A DNA stretch of 52,827 nucleotides, taken from Acidobacteriaceae bacterium (GTDB taxonomy: Bacteria > Acidobacteriota > Terriglobia > Terriglobales > Acidobacteriaceae). The notes below the pieces were generated by a model, which was not told the DNA's origin, made no database searches, and was given only the letters and a program-made list of their open reading frames with translations. The DNA lies in assembly GCA_003165795.1 (NCBI GenBank), contig PMWW01000051.1, positions 1 to 52,827 of the forward strand, given 5' to 3'. The position numbers and the translations under genes were made by a program. Of this stretch, positions 24,834 to 33,517 are shown piece after piece; the first letter of the stretch is position 1, and the number at the start of each line of letters is the position of its first letter.

Positions 24834-27698
24834 ATGGCTGCAACCCTCGTCGCTCCGGCGGAAATTTCGTCCCAAGAAATTCAGTTGGCCCTGAACGGTT
24901 TCATCCCCCAAGAACGCATTCTGGTTCGCCCCATTGAGTTGATCGCCTGCGCTTCCGACGCCAGCTTCTACCGGCTGATCCCCAAGGCGGTGGTGCAGAC
25001 GCAGAATCTGGAGGAGATCCGTGCGCTGTTCAGCTTCAGCCAGCAGACACGAATTCCCATGACCTTCCGCGCCGCCGGCACCAGCCTGTCCGGACAATCG
25101 ATTTCCGACGGCCTGCTAGTGGAGGTGGCGCGCCATTGGCGCGACGTAACGGTGGAAGAGAGCGGAAAGCGGATCCGGGTGCAGCCAGGGGTGATCGGCG
25201 CAAGCGCCAACCGGGCGCTAGTCCCTTATCGCGCCAAGATTGGACCCGATCCGGCGTCCATCGCCACCTGTACGTTGGGCGGAATCCTGTCCAACAACTC
25301 CAGCGGAATGTGTTGCGGCGTCCAGCAGAACGCCTATCACACTCTGCATTCCATGAAGTTCATGTTGCCGTCAGGGACGGTGATCGATACCTCTCAACCG
25401 GATGCCGATGACGAATTTCACGCCCGCGAACCCGCGTTGGCGCGCGGCGTTCTGGAGTTGAAGGCCAAGTTAGAAGGGGACCCGGCCTTGCGAGAGCGCG
25501 TTCGCAACAAGTACCGGATGAAAAACACCACCGGCTACTCGCTGAACGCGTTTCTTGACTTCGATCGCGCGGTAGATATTTTTCAGCATGTAATGATCGG
25601 CTCCGAAGGGACGCTGGCCTTCATTGCCGAGGCGGTGCTGAACACAGTTCCCGATCTGCCGGTGAAGTACACCGGGCTGCTGCTGTTTCCCGATCTGTAT
25701 GCGGCGGCGGATTCGATTGTGCCGTTGCGGCAGGCCGGGGCGAAGGCGCTGGAGATCATGGACCGCGCGTCGCTTCGGTCGGTAGAAGGCAAGACGGGCG
25801 TTCCCTCCTCGATTCGCTCGCTGCCAGATGCCGCGGCCGGGTTGCTAGTGGAGTTTCAGTCGGCTGATGAGGGCGAGCGTTCAGAGCTGGAGAAGCTGGC
25901 TGCTGAATCTGTCGGCGGTCTCAAGTTGTGCGAGCCGGCACGGTTTACCCACGTCGCGTCGGAACAAGCCTTGCTATGGAACATTCGGGCCGGCATGTTT
26001 CCGTCGGTAGGTTCGGTGCGCAAGACCGGAACCACCGTGATCATCGAAGACGTTGCCTTCCCCATCGAATCCTTGGCCGATGCTGCCCACGGGCTGACCG
26101 ATCTTTTCCGCCGTCACTCCTACGAGAACGCCATCATCTTCGGTCACGCCAAGGACGGAAACCTCCACTTTGTCATTACCCAGAGCTTTAACAATCAGAC
26201 GGTAATCGATCAGTACAAGCATTTTATCGACGATGTCGTCGAGTTGGTGGTGGGGCGCTATGACGGCGCGTTGAAGGCCGAACACGGCACCGGTCGCAAC
26301 ATGGCGCCGTTCGTCCAAACCGAGTGGGGGCCTGAAGGATACCAGATCATGCGGCGGCTGAAGGAGCTGGCCGATCCCGACAATCTACTGAACCCGGGCG
26401 TCATCATCAACCCGGATCGAAACGCGCATCTGGCCAACCTGAAGCAGTTGCCGTCAGTGGAACCGGAAATCGACAAGTGCATCGAGTGCGGCTATTGCGA
26501 GCCTAAGTGTCCCAGCCGCGAGCTGACGCTGACCCCGCGCCAGCGCATCGTGGTGCGGCGCGAGATGGCGCGGCTGCACGAAGCCGGCAACCATTCCGCA
26601 CTATATGACGATCTCGATCGCGAGTTCCCGTACATGGCGCTCGACACCTGCGCCACCGATGGCCTTTGCGCCATCGCTTGCCCGGTCAGCATTGACACCG
26701 GACAGCTGGTGAAGCGCTTCCGCAATATTCGCGCTTCCAGCCGCGCCCATGAATGGGCGGTGCGCATCGCTAGGAACTTCAGTCTTACCGAACGCCTGTT
26801 GCGCACCGCGCTGCGGTTGGGGCACGCCACGCAGAACGTGATCGGGATGGAACGCATGCAGTCGCTGACCCGCGCCATGAAGCGTTTTGCCGGCGATAAC
26901 CTGAGTGAATGGATGCCCGATACGCCCTATGCGGCGGGGCCGGTGCCGAAAACCCAAAAGGTGCGCGCCGAGGCGGTTTACTTCCCAGCCTGCATCTCTC
27001 GCGTCATGGGACGGCTGCCCGGTGAGCCGGAAGATCGCTCGCTGATGGAGGTAACCGTTGATCTGGCGAGCCGCGCCGGCATCCCGGTTTACATACCGCA
27101 CGACGTGGCCGGAACCTGTTGCGGCACACCATTTTCTTCGAAGGGCTTGACCCGCGCCCATGCCATCGCCATCAACGCGGCGATGGAGCGCTTCTGGCGC
27201 TGGTCGGAGCAAGGAAAACTGCCCATAGTGATCGATACCAGCCCCTGCACTTACGGGTTTAGGACCGCCCGGTCTTACCTGACGGACGAGAACCAGGTGC
27301 GCTTCGACCGGCTGCGGTTTGTCGACGCCATCGAGTTCGTTCACGACACCCTGCTGCCGAAGCTGCAAATCAAGACCAAGTCGCGTTCCGTAGCGCTGCA
27401 TCCGGTATGCTCGGTGACCAAGATGGGCATCACGGCGAAGCTGGAAGGGATTGCCCGCGCCTGCAGCGACGAGGTCACGATTCCCGCCGACGCCGGTTGC
27501 TGTGGGTTCGCGGGCGATCGCGGATTCCTGGTTCCGGAGCTGACCCAGGCGGCCACCAAGCACGAAGCGGCAGAGGTGAAGGCGAAGCATCCCGAGGAAT
27601 GCTATTCCAGCAGCCGCACCTGCGAGATCGGCATGAGCCGAGCTACCGGGCAGATCTATCGCTCGTATATGTATTTGTTGGAAAAAGCGACGCGATAA
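24834..27698 (+). CDS. FAD/Fe-S D-lactate dehydrogenase (Dld-II-like, GlcD-GlcF fusion)
   Basis: A 954-residue membrane-associated flavoenzyme oxidising a D-2-hydroxyacid, most likely D-lactate, with electrons going to quinone or cytochrome. The N-terminal FAD-binding (PCMH) domain shows FRAAGTSLSGQSISDGLLVE and IGPDPASIATCTLGGILSNN. A GlcD-type C-terminal FAD-oxidase domain runs to about residue 530 (GHAKDGNLHF, EHGTGRNMAPF). Then come 4Fe-4S motifs CIECGYCEPKCPS and CATDGLCAIACPV. The CCG-type cysteine domains are GTCCGTPFSSKG and AGCCGFAGDRGF. Length fits Dld-II or YdiJ-like fusions; the latter act on D-2-hydroxyglutarate, so the substrate remains open. ATG 24834 follows GAAGGAACAACA; in-frame GTG 24789 is less likely. 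Confidence 0.85.
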   Translation: MAATLVAPAEISSQEIQLALNGFIPQERILVRPIELIACASDASFYRLIPKAVVQTQNLEEIRALFSFSQQTRIPMTFRAAGTSLSGQSISDGLLVEVARHWRDVTVEESGKRIRVQPGVIGASANRALVPYRAKIGPDPASIATCTLGGILSNNSSGMCCGVQQNAYHTLHSMKFMLPSGTVIDTSQPDADDEFHAREPALARGVLELKAKLEGDPALRERVRNKYRMKNTTGYSLNAFLDFDRAVDIFQHVMIGSEGTLAFIAEAVLNTVPDLPVKYTGLLLFPDLYAAADSIVPLRQAGAKALEIMDRASLRSVEGKTGVPSSIRSLPDAAAGLLVEFQSADEGERSELEKLAAESVGGLKLCEPARFTHVASEQALLWNIRAGMFPSVGSVRKTGTTVIIEDVAFPIESLADAAHGLTDLFRRHSYENAIIFGHAKDGNLHFVITQSFNNQTVIDQYKHFIDDVVELVVGRYDGALKAEHGTGRNMAPFVQTEWGPEGYQIMRRLKELADPDNLLNPGVIINPDRNAHLANLKQLPSVEPEIDKCIECGYCEPKCPSRELTLTPRQRIVVRREMARLHEAGNHSALYDDLDREFPYMALDTCATDGLCAIACPVSIDTGQLVKRFRNIRASSRAHEWAVRIARNFSLTERLLRTALRLGHATQNVIGMERMQSLTRAMKRFAGDNLSEWMPDTPYAAGPVPKTQKVRAEAVYFPACISRVMGRLPGEPEDRSLMEVTVDLASRAGIPVYIPHDVAGTCCGTPFSSKGLTRAHAIAINAAMERFWRWSEQGKLPIVIDTSPCTYGFRTARSYLTDENQVRFDRLRFVDAIEFVHDTLLPKLQIKTKSRSVALHPVCSVTKMGITAKLEGIARACSDEVTIPADAGCCGFAGDRGFLVPELTQAATKHEAAEVKAKHPEECYSSSRTCEIGMSRATGQIYRSYMYLLEKATR

Positions 27699-27735
27699 GC
27701 TTTGCGACTAGCGCGATTTCCGAGTAGCTGTATCC

Positions 27736-27830
27736 AGTAGAGCGGACCTGAAGGTCCGCGTCTAGGCTGCCCCAAATTCAGCCGTACCTAAGAGAACCGC
27801 GGTGACGCGGACCTGAAGCGCCGCTCTACC
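27736..27830. repeat. paired REP-like palindromes
   Basis: The left copy is GTAGAGCGGACCTGAAGGTC followed by CGCG; the right copy, GCGGACCTGAAGCGCCGC followed by TCTACC, is slightly degraded. The inverted outward arrangement matches the islands in the nuo cluster. No gene lies in 27699-27966. Confidence 0.75.
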
Positions 27831-27966
27831 CGAACTTCGCGGACACAGCAATTTTGAATCGGGCTGGCACCGAACACGCGCATCAGCGTACTCGGAAGCC
27901 GTCGGCGGCAAACGATCTGAGTCCGGAAAGGAACAGCGCTGCGAGACGCGCGGCGCAGGGTCCCAA

Positions 27967-28290
27967 CTAAGACCCCAGTAACTGGCTCAACTTGGTAGTG
28001 TGCAGCAGTTCCTTGACGAGTGGCGAGAAGTTGATGAACTGCAGGCTACAATATGCCGCCGCGCCGGCGGACACTTTCAGCCCAACCAGCGTACCCAGAC
28101 CGGAACTGTCCACAAAGTTGACATCGGTGAGGTCCAGCACGATGCGACGGCATTTGGGTATCATCGGTTTGATCAGCTGCTTTAAATCGCCCGCAGTCTC
28201 GCTGACCAGCCTGCCATGACACTTCACCAGCGTGATGTCACCTGACAGTTCCACCTCATACCCGAAGGGGAGCGATGATGGGGTTGCCAC
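27967..28290 (-). CDS. STAS-domain protein (anti-sigma factor antagonist-like)
   Basis: A 107-residue single STAS domain. The phosphorylation-site region reads VNFVDSSGLGTLVGLKVSA, with the DSSGLG serine of SpoIIAA/RsbV-type proteins, preceded by CRRIVLDLTD. Such proteins switch partner kinases or sigma regulators by serine phosphorylation; no kinase or sigma gene lies beside it. It starts at GTG 28290, with GGAGG five bases upstream on the coding strand. It is divergent from the racemase-like gene. Confidence 0.82.
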   Translation of the reverse strand: MATPSSLPFGYEVELSGDITLVKCHGRLVSETAGDLKQLIKPMIPKCRRIVLDLTDVNFVDSSGLGTLVGLKVSAGAAAYCSLQFINFSPLVKELLHTTKLSQLLGS

Positions 28291-28490
28291 AGTTGCCTCC
28301 TCGCGCCGCGAATGCGCGCTATCGTATCATAATTTCGTTGTGTGAATAGCTGGGCCGGCCGCTGCCCGGCGGCCATTGAAGGGCTTGCCGCCGCGGGCGT
28401 GATTTAGTCATCGTTGCTGCCAACATCCCGCATATCGTTTCGCGACCTGGCATTGCCCGTAGAATGGAAACTCGCAACGGAACGCAGCAG

Positions 28491-29186
28491 ATGAAAACAA
28501 TCGGAATCATCGGCGGCATAGGGCCTGAGTCGACGATTGCATATTATCGATTGTTGATTGCCGGCTACCGCCGGCAACGGCCGGATGGCGGCTCGCCTTC
28601 TATTCTTCTCAACAGCGTTGATGTGGAAAAACTCCTGGCTCTGATGGAGAATCACGACTTGCCCGGGGTGATCGACTATTTGGTTCCCGAGGTCAAGAGG
28701 CTTGCCGCAGCCGGTGCTGATTTTGGTTTGATAGCTGCCAACACCCCGCACATCGTGTTCGATGAGTTGCAACAGCGATCGCCGATTCCACTGCTTAGCA
28801 TCGTGGAAGCTACTTGCGCAGAGGCAAAGGCCCGCGGAATTGAGAAAGCTGCATTGTTGGGGACGCGCTTCACCATGCAGGCCGATTTCTATCCTGCCGT
28901 CTTCTCGCGGGAGGGAATTGCCTGGGTTATGCCGGTTGCAGACGAGCAATTTTACATTCACGACAAGTACGTGAACGAGTTATTGCAAGACATCTTCTTG
29001 CCCTCGACTCGAGCGCGACTACTGGAAGTCATCCACAGAATGCGAGAGCAAGAGCAAATTGAGTGCGTTGTCCTGGCCGGGACGGAGTTACCGCTCGTTC
29101 TGAGCCAGGACAACGCGGCTGGAATTCCGCTTCTCGACACCACGAAGATCCACGTAGAAGCAGCCGTGGCCCGCTTATTGTCCTGA
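28491..29186 (+). CDS. aspartate/glutamate racemase-family protein lacking catalytic cysteines
   Basis: A 231-residue protein with the fold signature MKTIGIIGGIGPESTIAYYR of the Asp/Glu/hydantoin racemase family. In characterised members two cysteines act as acid/base: one in a C-N-T motif, one in G-C-T-E. Here these positions read AANTPH and LAGTELPL, so both cysteines appear replaced. It may use other residues, act on another substrate or be non-catalytic. ATG 28491 is preferred because homology begins there; ATG 28464 would add nine residues. It is a single gene, divergent from the STAS gene. Confidence 0.78.
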   Translation: MKTIGIIGGIGPESTIAYYRLLIAGYRRQRPDGGSPSILLNSVDVEKLLALMENHDLPGVIDYLVPEVKRLAAAGADFGLIAANTPHIVFDELQQRSPIPLLSIVEATCAEAKARGIEKAALLGTRFTMQADFYPAVFSREGIAWVMPVADEQFYIHDKYVNELLQDIFLPSTRARLLEVIHRMREQEQIECVVLAGTELPLVLSQDNAAGIPLLDTTKIHVEAAVARLLS

Positions 29187-29400
29187 CTGGATAGCGAATT
29201 TCATTCCCGGAACTGACCATTCCACGAGCACGTTCCTACGCTGTCCAACATTCACTAAACAATAAACAGCCAGCAGCGTAGCTCTACTTATTCCCAATAA
29301 AGTCCTGAATTGAACCAACCATCTGGATTGCGGGCGGATTCTTGTTCCATCCATCTGACGAAGAGAGAAAATAGAAGGTTTGGCAAGGAGACGTTGATTC

Positions 29401-29991
29401 ATGCATGGGAATGAGTTGAAAGTCGTGGCGCTCAACGGCAGCGCCCGCAAAGGCGGAAACACCGCCATCTTACTGCGGTATGTTCTGGGGGAACTGGAAA
29501 AGGAAGGCATCAAGACCGAACTGGTAGAGCTGAGCGGGGCCAAAATCCACGGCTGCCTGGCCTGCCGGCAATGCTCGAAGAAAAAGGATGGCCGGTGCGC
29601 GCAAACCGACGATATGGGCAACGTCTACATCGAGAAGATGGAGCAGGCAGACGGCATCCTGCTGGGTTCGCCCACCTACGTCGCCGACATTTCTCCGGAG
29701 ATCAAGGCCTTGATTGACCGGGCCTGTCTGGTTTCGAAGGCGAACGACGGCATGTTTCGGCGGAAGGTTGGAGCAGCTGTCGTCGCGGTGCGCCGGGCGG
29801 GAGCGATTCACGCGTTCGATGCCTTGAACCACTTCTTTCTGATCAACGAAATGATCGTGCCGGGATCGTCATATTGGAACATCGGTATAGGACTCGAGCC
29901 GGGCGATGTGGAAAAAGACGAAGAGGCAGTTCGGACGATGAAGGTCCTGGGAAAAAACATGGCGTGGGTGTTGAAGAAACTGAGCAACTAG
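29401..29991 (+). CDS. iron-sulfur flavoprotein / NADPH-dependent FMN reductase-like
   Basis: A 196-residue flavodoxin-fold protein. LNGSARKGGNTAILL is the FMN phosphate-binding loop and GSPTYVADISPEIKALIDR is the second flavin contact. Between them CLACRQCSKKKDGRC gives C-x2-C-x2-C-x7-C, the compact 4Fe-4S motif of ISF-type flavoproteins. It is expected to be a soluble electron carrier or reductase, partner unknown. ATG 29401 has AGGAG nine bases upstream. Bases 29187-29400 show no element. A repeat island follows. Confidence 0.83.
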   Translation: MHGNELKVVALNGSARKGGNTAILLRYVLGELEKEGIKTELVELSGAKIHGCLACRQCSKKKDGRCAQTDDMGNVYIEKMEQADGILLGSPTYVADISPEIKALIDRACLVSKANDGMFRRKVGAAVVAVRRAGAIHAFDALNHFFLINEMIVPGSSYWNIGIGLEPGDVEKDEEAVRTMKVLGKNMAWVLKKLSN

Positions 29992-30023
29992 AAGGTGTCT
30001 CATAAATTGCGTCAGGTTGCGAC

Positions 30024-30163
30024 TTGTATCAGGGCCCGGCTTCAGCCGGGCCGTAAAAGCAGCAACCAAATCGGGCTTTAGCCCTGAGGACATTTTGCAG
30101 GGGCTAAAGCCCTGACCTTTGAAGCGCATCTTTCGGCACGACTAAAGTCGTGCCCTGATACAA
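30024..30163. mobile_element. 140-bp MITE-like composite palindromic element, copy 2
   Basis: It is bounded by TTGTATCAGGGC (30024-30035) and its exact complement (30152-30163). Internal hairpins are in the same order as at 7204-7338: GGCCCGGCTTCAGCCGGGCC, GGGCTTTAGCCC, GGGGCTAAAGCCC and CGGCACGACTAAAGTCGTGCC. It sits between the flavoprotein and rpsO. The remaining 30164-30342 presumably holds the rpsO promoter. Confidence 0.7.
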
Positions 30164-30342
30164 ACCGAAGTCATTTACGATTTGGGAAATGCGGTTGCAT
30201 CCAGATTTGGAGGGCGAACAGACCAACAAGAATCCAAATTAAGACACTACCTAACCAGAGCCGCTTTGCTGTCTGTTGCGCTGCGTGTTATTCTTGACGA
30301 CGTAACAACATACGATAAAAGAGTAGGAGCGCAGCTGATTCA

Positions 30343-30609
30343 GTGTTAGCCCGAGAGAAAAAAGCCGCCTTGATTGAACAGAACCGGAGAGACGATCACG
30401 ATACCGGCTCCCCGGAAGTTCAGATTGCCATCCTGAGTACCCGGATTGGCGAATTGACCGAGCATTTCAAGACGCATAAGAAGGACCATGCCTCCCGGCG
30501 CGGTCTACTTATGATGGTGAGCCGGCGTCGCGGCTTGCTCGATTACCTGAGAAAGTGCGATACCGAACGCTACAAAGCCGTCATTCAGAAACATGGCATC
30601 CGCAAATAG
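30343..30609 (+). CDS. rpsO: 30S ribosomal protein S15
   Basis: An 88-residue primary 16S-binding protein of the small-subunit platform. The family pattern is complete: [53 protein letters not shown] and the basic C-terminus. It starts at GTG 30343, with GTAGGAGC about 14 bases upstream. It precedes pnp, the conserved arrangement in many bacteria. Confidence 0.96.
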   Translation: MLAREKKAALIEQNRRDDHDTGSPEVQIAILSTRIGELTEHFKTHKKDHASRRGLLMMVSRRRGLLDYLRKCDTERYKAVIQKHGIRK

Positions 30610-30700
30610 TCTTTTTGCCAGCCACTGAACAACCACGCTGCGGCGTATTTGTGCATCGACCTTTTCCCGACCGGCTTGCATGCGGCGCCTATGGGGAGAA

Positions 30701-30750
30701 CCGGAACTGTGATTCCGGGAATGTAAGACATCCGGGCGCGGGGTGCGCCC
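30701..30750 (+). promoter_or_regulatory. two hairpins in the rpsO-pnp leader
   Basis: CCGGAA/TTCCGG (30701-30718) and GGGCGC/GCGCCC (30734-30750) are perfect 6-bp stems in the 294-base rpsO-pnp gap. In enterobacteria an RNase III-processed leader hairpin mediates PNPase autoregulation; a similar role here is only inferred. The rest of the gap shows no gene. Confidence 0.35.
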
Positions 30751-30903
30751 ACAAAATTCGTCCAGCTTCTCTCGGCTGACGTTACTTCACTCCATCTCCC
30801 ATATCGTCGCTGGGGCGCGGTGGTTGAGACTCGCGCGCGAAAGCCAGCTTGCGGCGATGGCAGGGCTTTATCGGTTGCGTTCGGAACGGAAGGAACTTAA
30901 GAA

Positions 30904-33282
30904 ATGACTGACGAAATGAGCGCCTCATTACACGGCGTCAACAAACATGAAGTTACGGTCGAACTGGCCGGCGGCAAGTCCATTCACTTTGAAACCGGAA
31001 AATTAGCCAAGCAGGCGCACGGCTCCTGCATTGTGCGCATTGGCGACAATGTTGTGCTGGCCACGGCTTGCGCCAATCCCGATCCGCGCGAGGGCATCGA
31101 TTTTTTCCCGCTGACCGTTGACTATCGCGAATATACCTATGCTGCGGGACGGATCCCCGGCGGGTTCATTAAGCGCGAAGGGCGGCCTAGCGAGCGCGAA
31201 ATCCTTACCAGCCGCCAGATCGATCGGCCCATCCGACCGCTGTTTCCCGAAGGCTTTCGCTGCGAGACGCAAGTGATCGCCATGGTGTTGTCTGCGGACA
31301 CGACCAACGATCCCGATGTGGCCGGCATTAACGGCGCGTCGGTGGCGCTCAGCGTCTCCGACATTCCGTTCCACGGCCCGATTGGCGCGGTCCGGGTCGG
31401 GCAGGTGGACGGCAACTTCGTTATCAATCCCACCTATGACGAGCAGCGCGCCGGCAAGTTGAACTTGATGGTCGTAGGTACTGCCGACGGCATTGTGATG
31501 ATCGAGTCGGGGGCGAAGGAAGTTTCGGAAGAAACCGTGGTCCAGGGCATCGAGTTTGGCCACCAGGAGATCAAGAAGATTTGCGCCGCCATCAGCGATC
31601 TGGCGCAGAAGGTTGGCAAGCCCAAGCGCGTGGTCGAGCCGGTGGTCACTGACGAAGCCTATCTGGGCGAGCTGCGCTCGAAGTTTGGCGAACGCTTACT
31701 GGATGCGGTGAACACCGAGAAGTATCCCAAGCACGAAAGCTATGCGCTGATCAAACAGCTCAAGGACGAAATCAAGGCAGCGGTCCCGGAAGAAGACGTA
31801 GCCGGACGCAAGAAGGCGAGCAAGTATTTCGACCTGCTGCGCGAACAGATTTTCCGCGAGCAAGTAATCAAAGAGAAGCGTCGTCCCGACGGCCGCAAGT
31901 TCGACCAGATTCGCGATATCTGGATCGAAGTTGGCGTGTTGCCGCGTACTCACGGATCGGCGATTTTCACCCGGGGCGAGACGCAGGCGCTGGTCACGAC
32001 GACCTTGGGAACCGGCGAAGATATGCAGCGGCTGGAGGCCTTCGAAGGCGAAGCCAAGAAGCGCTTCATGCTGCACTACAACTTCCCGCCGTTCTCGGTG
32101 GGTGAGGTTGCGTTCCTACGCGGAGCGGGCCGCCGCGAGATTGGCCACGGGGCGCTCGCCGAACGCGCCATCTCCGCAGTCCTTCCCAGCGACACCGATT
32201 GGCCGTATGCCATGCGCGTGGTGTCGGACATTCTGGAGTCGAATGGATCGTCGTCGATGGCAACGGTTTGCGGAGCTTCGCTGAGCTTGATGGACGCGGG
32301 CGTTCCCTTGAAGGCTTCGGTTGCAGGTGTGGCCATGGGGCTGGTGAAGGAAGGCGACGACTACGCGGTCCTCACCGACATTGCGGGCGCGGAAGATCAT
32401 TACGGCGACATGGACTTCAAGGTTGCCGGCACCCGCGATGGCATTACCGCGCTGCAAATGGACATCAAGGTGATGGGCATCACGGCGCAGATCATGCGCG
32501 AGGCGCTGGAGCAGGCACGTGCGGGCAGGCTGTACATCCTTGACAAGATGATCCAAGTGATTGGCGAGTCGCGCACCACGTTGAGCGAGTTCGCACCGCG
32601 CTTCTACACGCTGCAGATTCCCACCGACAAGATCCGCGACCTGATCGGACCGGGCGGAAAGGTGATTCGCGGGATCATCGAAGCCACCGGCGTCAAGATC
32701 GACGTGGAAGACAGCGGCAAGGTCAACGTGTCGTCCAGCGATCAGGCGGCGGCGGCCAAAGCGCTGCAGATGATTGGCGACATCACCGCGACCGCCGAAG
32801 TCGGCAAGACTTATCTCGGCAAGGTGACGCGGTTGGCGGACTTCGGAGCATTTGTCGAAATCATTCCGGGTACCGATGGATTGCTGCACATCAGCGAAGT
32901 CGCCGAGCATCGCATCAACGATGTTCGCGACGAACTGAAAGAGGGCGATCAGGTGCTGGTGAAGGTACTGGCCGTCGAGGGCAATCGCATTAAGCTGTCG
33001 CGCAAAGCTATCTTGAAGGAGCAGCGCGCGAAGATGGGTGGCGGCGAAGCTCCTCCCGAAGGCGCCGATGGCGGCGAAGGGCCTGCCGTGACCTTCGAAG
33101 GCGGACACGAACGCGCCGACGAGCCCAGCTCGGAGCAGAATTTCAATCGCGATGGCGAGCGGCGTGAGCCCACCGGAAGTCATCAAGGTGGCCGTGGCGG
33201 ACGGCCGAGTGGTGGTCGCAGTGGTCCCGGCGGTGGTCGAGGTGGCCGTCCGAGTGGCGGTCGCGGCGGCCCACGGCGGTAA
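30904..33282 (+). CDS. pnp: polynucleotide phosphorylase
   Basis: A 792-residue 3'-5' phosphorolytic exoribonuclease of the RNA degradosome type. Two RNase PH-like cores are present (the second with RTHGSAIFTRGETQALV and SMATVCGASLSLMDAGVPLK). A KH domain follows (IRDLIGPGGKVIRGI), then an S1 domain (GKTYLGKVTRLADFGAFVEI). The tail after about residue 720 is unusual: acidic/Gly-rich then a run of GGRxGG and RPSGGR motifs, about 25 residues of RGG-like sequence ending GGPRR. ATG 30904 follows AAGGAACTTAAGA. It sits behind rpsO as usual. Confidence 0.96.
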   Translation: MTDEMSASLHGVNKHEVTVELAGGKSIHFETGKLAKQAHGSCIVRIGDNVVLATACANPDPREGIDFFPLTVDYREYTYAAGRIPGGFIKREGRPSEREILTSRQIDRPIRPLFPEGFRCETQVIAMVLSADTTNDPDVAGINGASVALSVSDIPFHGPIGAVRVGQVDGNFVINPTYDEQRAGKLNLMVVGTADGIVMIESGAKEVSEETVVQGIEFGHQEIKKICAAISDLAQKVGKPKRVVEPVVTDEAYLGELRSKFGERLLDAVNTEKYPKHESYALIKQLKDEIKAAVPEEDVAGRKKASKYFDLLREQIFREQVIKEKRRPDGRKFDQIRDIWIEVGVLPRTHGSAIFTRGETQALVTTTLGTGEDMQRLEAFEGEAKKRFMLHYNFPPFSVGEVAFLRGAGRREIGHGALAERAISAVLPSDTDWPYAMRVVSDILESNGSSSMATVCGASLSLMDAGVPLKASVAGVAMGLVKEGDDYAVLTDIAGAEDHYGDMDFKVAGTRDGITALQMDIKVMGITAQIMREALEQARAGRLYILDKMIQVIGESRTTLSEFAPRFYTLQIPTDKIRDLIGPGGKVIRGIIEATGVKIDVEDSGKVNVSSSDQAAAAKALQMIGDITATAEVGKTYLGKVTRLADFGAFVEIIPGTDGLLHISEVAEHRINDVRDELKEGDQVLVKVLAVEGNRIKLSRKAILKEQRAKMGGGEAPPEGADGGEGPAVTFEGGHERADEPSSEQNFNRDGERREPTGSHQGGRGGRPSGGRSGPGGGRGGRPSGGRGGPRR

Positions 33283-33289
33283 GAAATCA

Positions 33290-33389
33290 GGGGTCAGGGG
33301 CTAGGGGTTAGGGACTAGAGATCAGCATCAGGAAGTAACGGTCAACGCGATGCCGGCATTTCGTCCCCTAACCCCTGGCCCTCAGCCCC
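33290..33389. repeat. inverted pair of G-quadruplex-like repeats
   Basis: At 33290-33313 four G-runs are separated by TCA, CTA and TTA. At 33365-33389 four C-runs separated by TAA, TGG and TCAG form the approximate complement. They face each other across about 50 bases immediately after pnp, so each strand carries one potential quadruplex, and the two could also pair as a hairpin. Confidence 0.6.
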
Positions 33390-33517
33390 TAATATGTTGG
33401 GTTGAACGTGGTGCTCCCCTCCGTGGAGACGGCGCTGCGCAACGTGAAGGACGCGCCCCACCCATCACGCCGGCGTTCGTGCCGAGTATCATTCGTCCCG
33501 AGTATCATGAGTTGTTG

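Noticed and set aside
32116-33186. 356-codon open frame antisense to pnp
   Set aside because: Shadow of the conserved PNPase frame, no recognisable domain.
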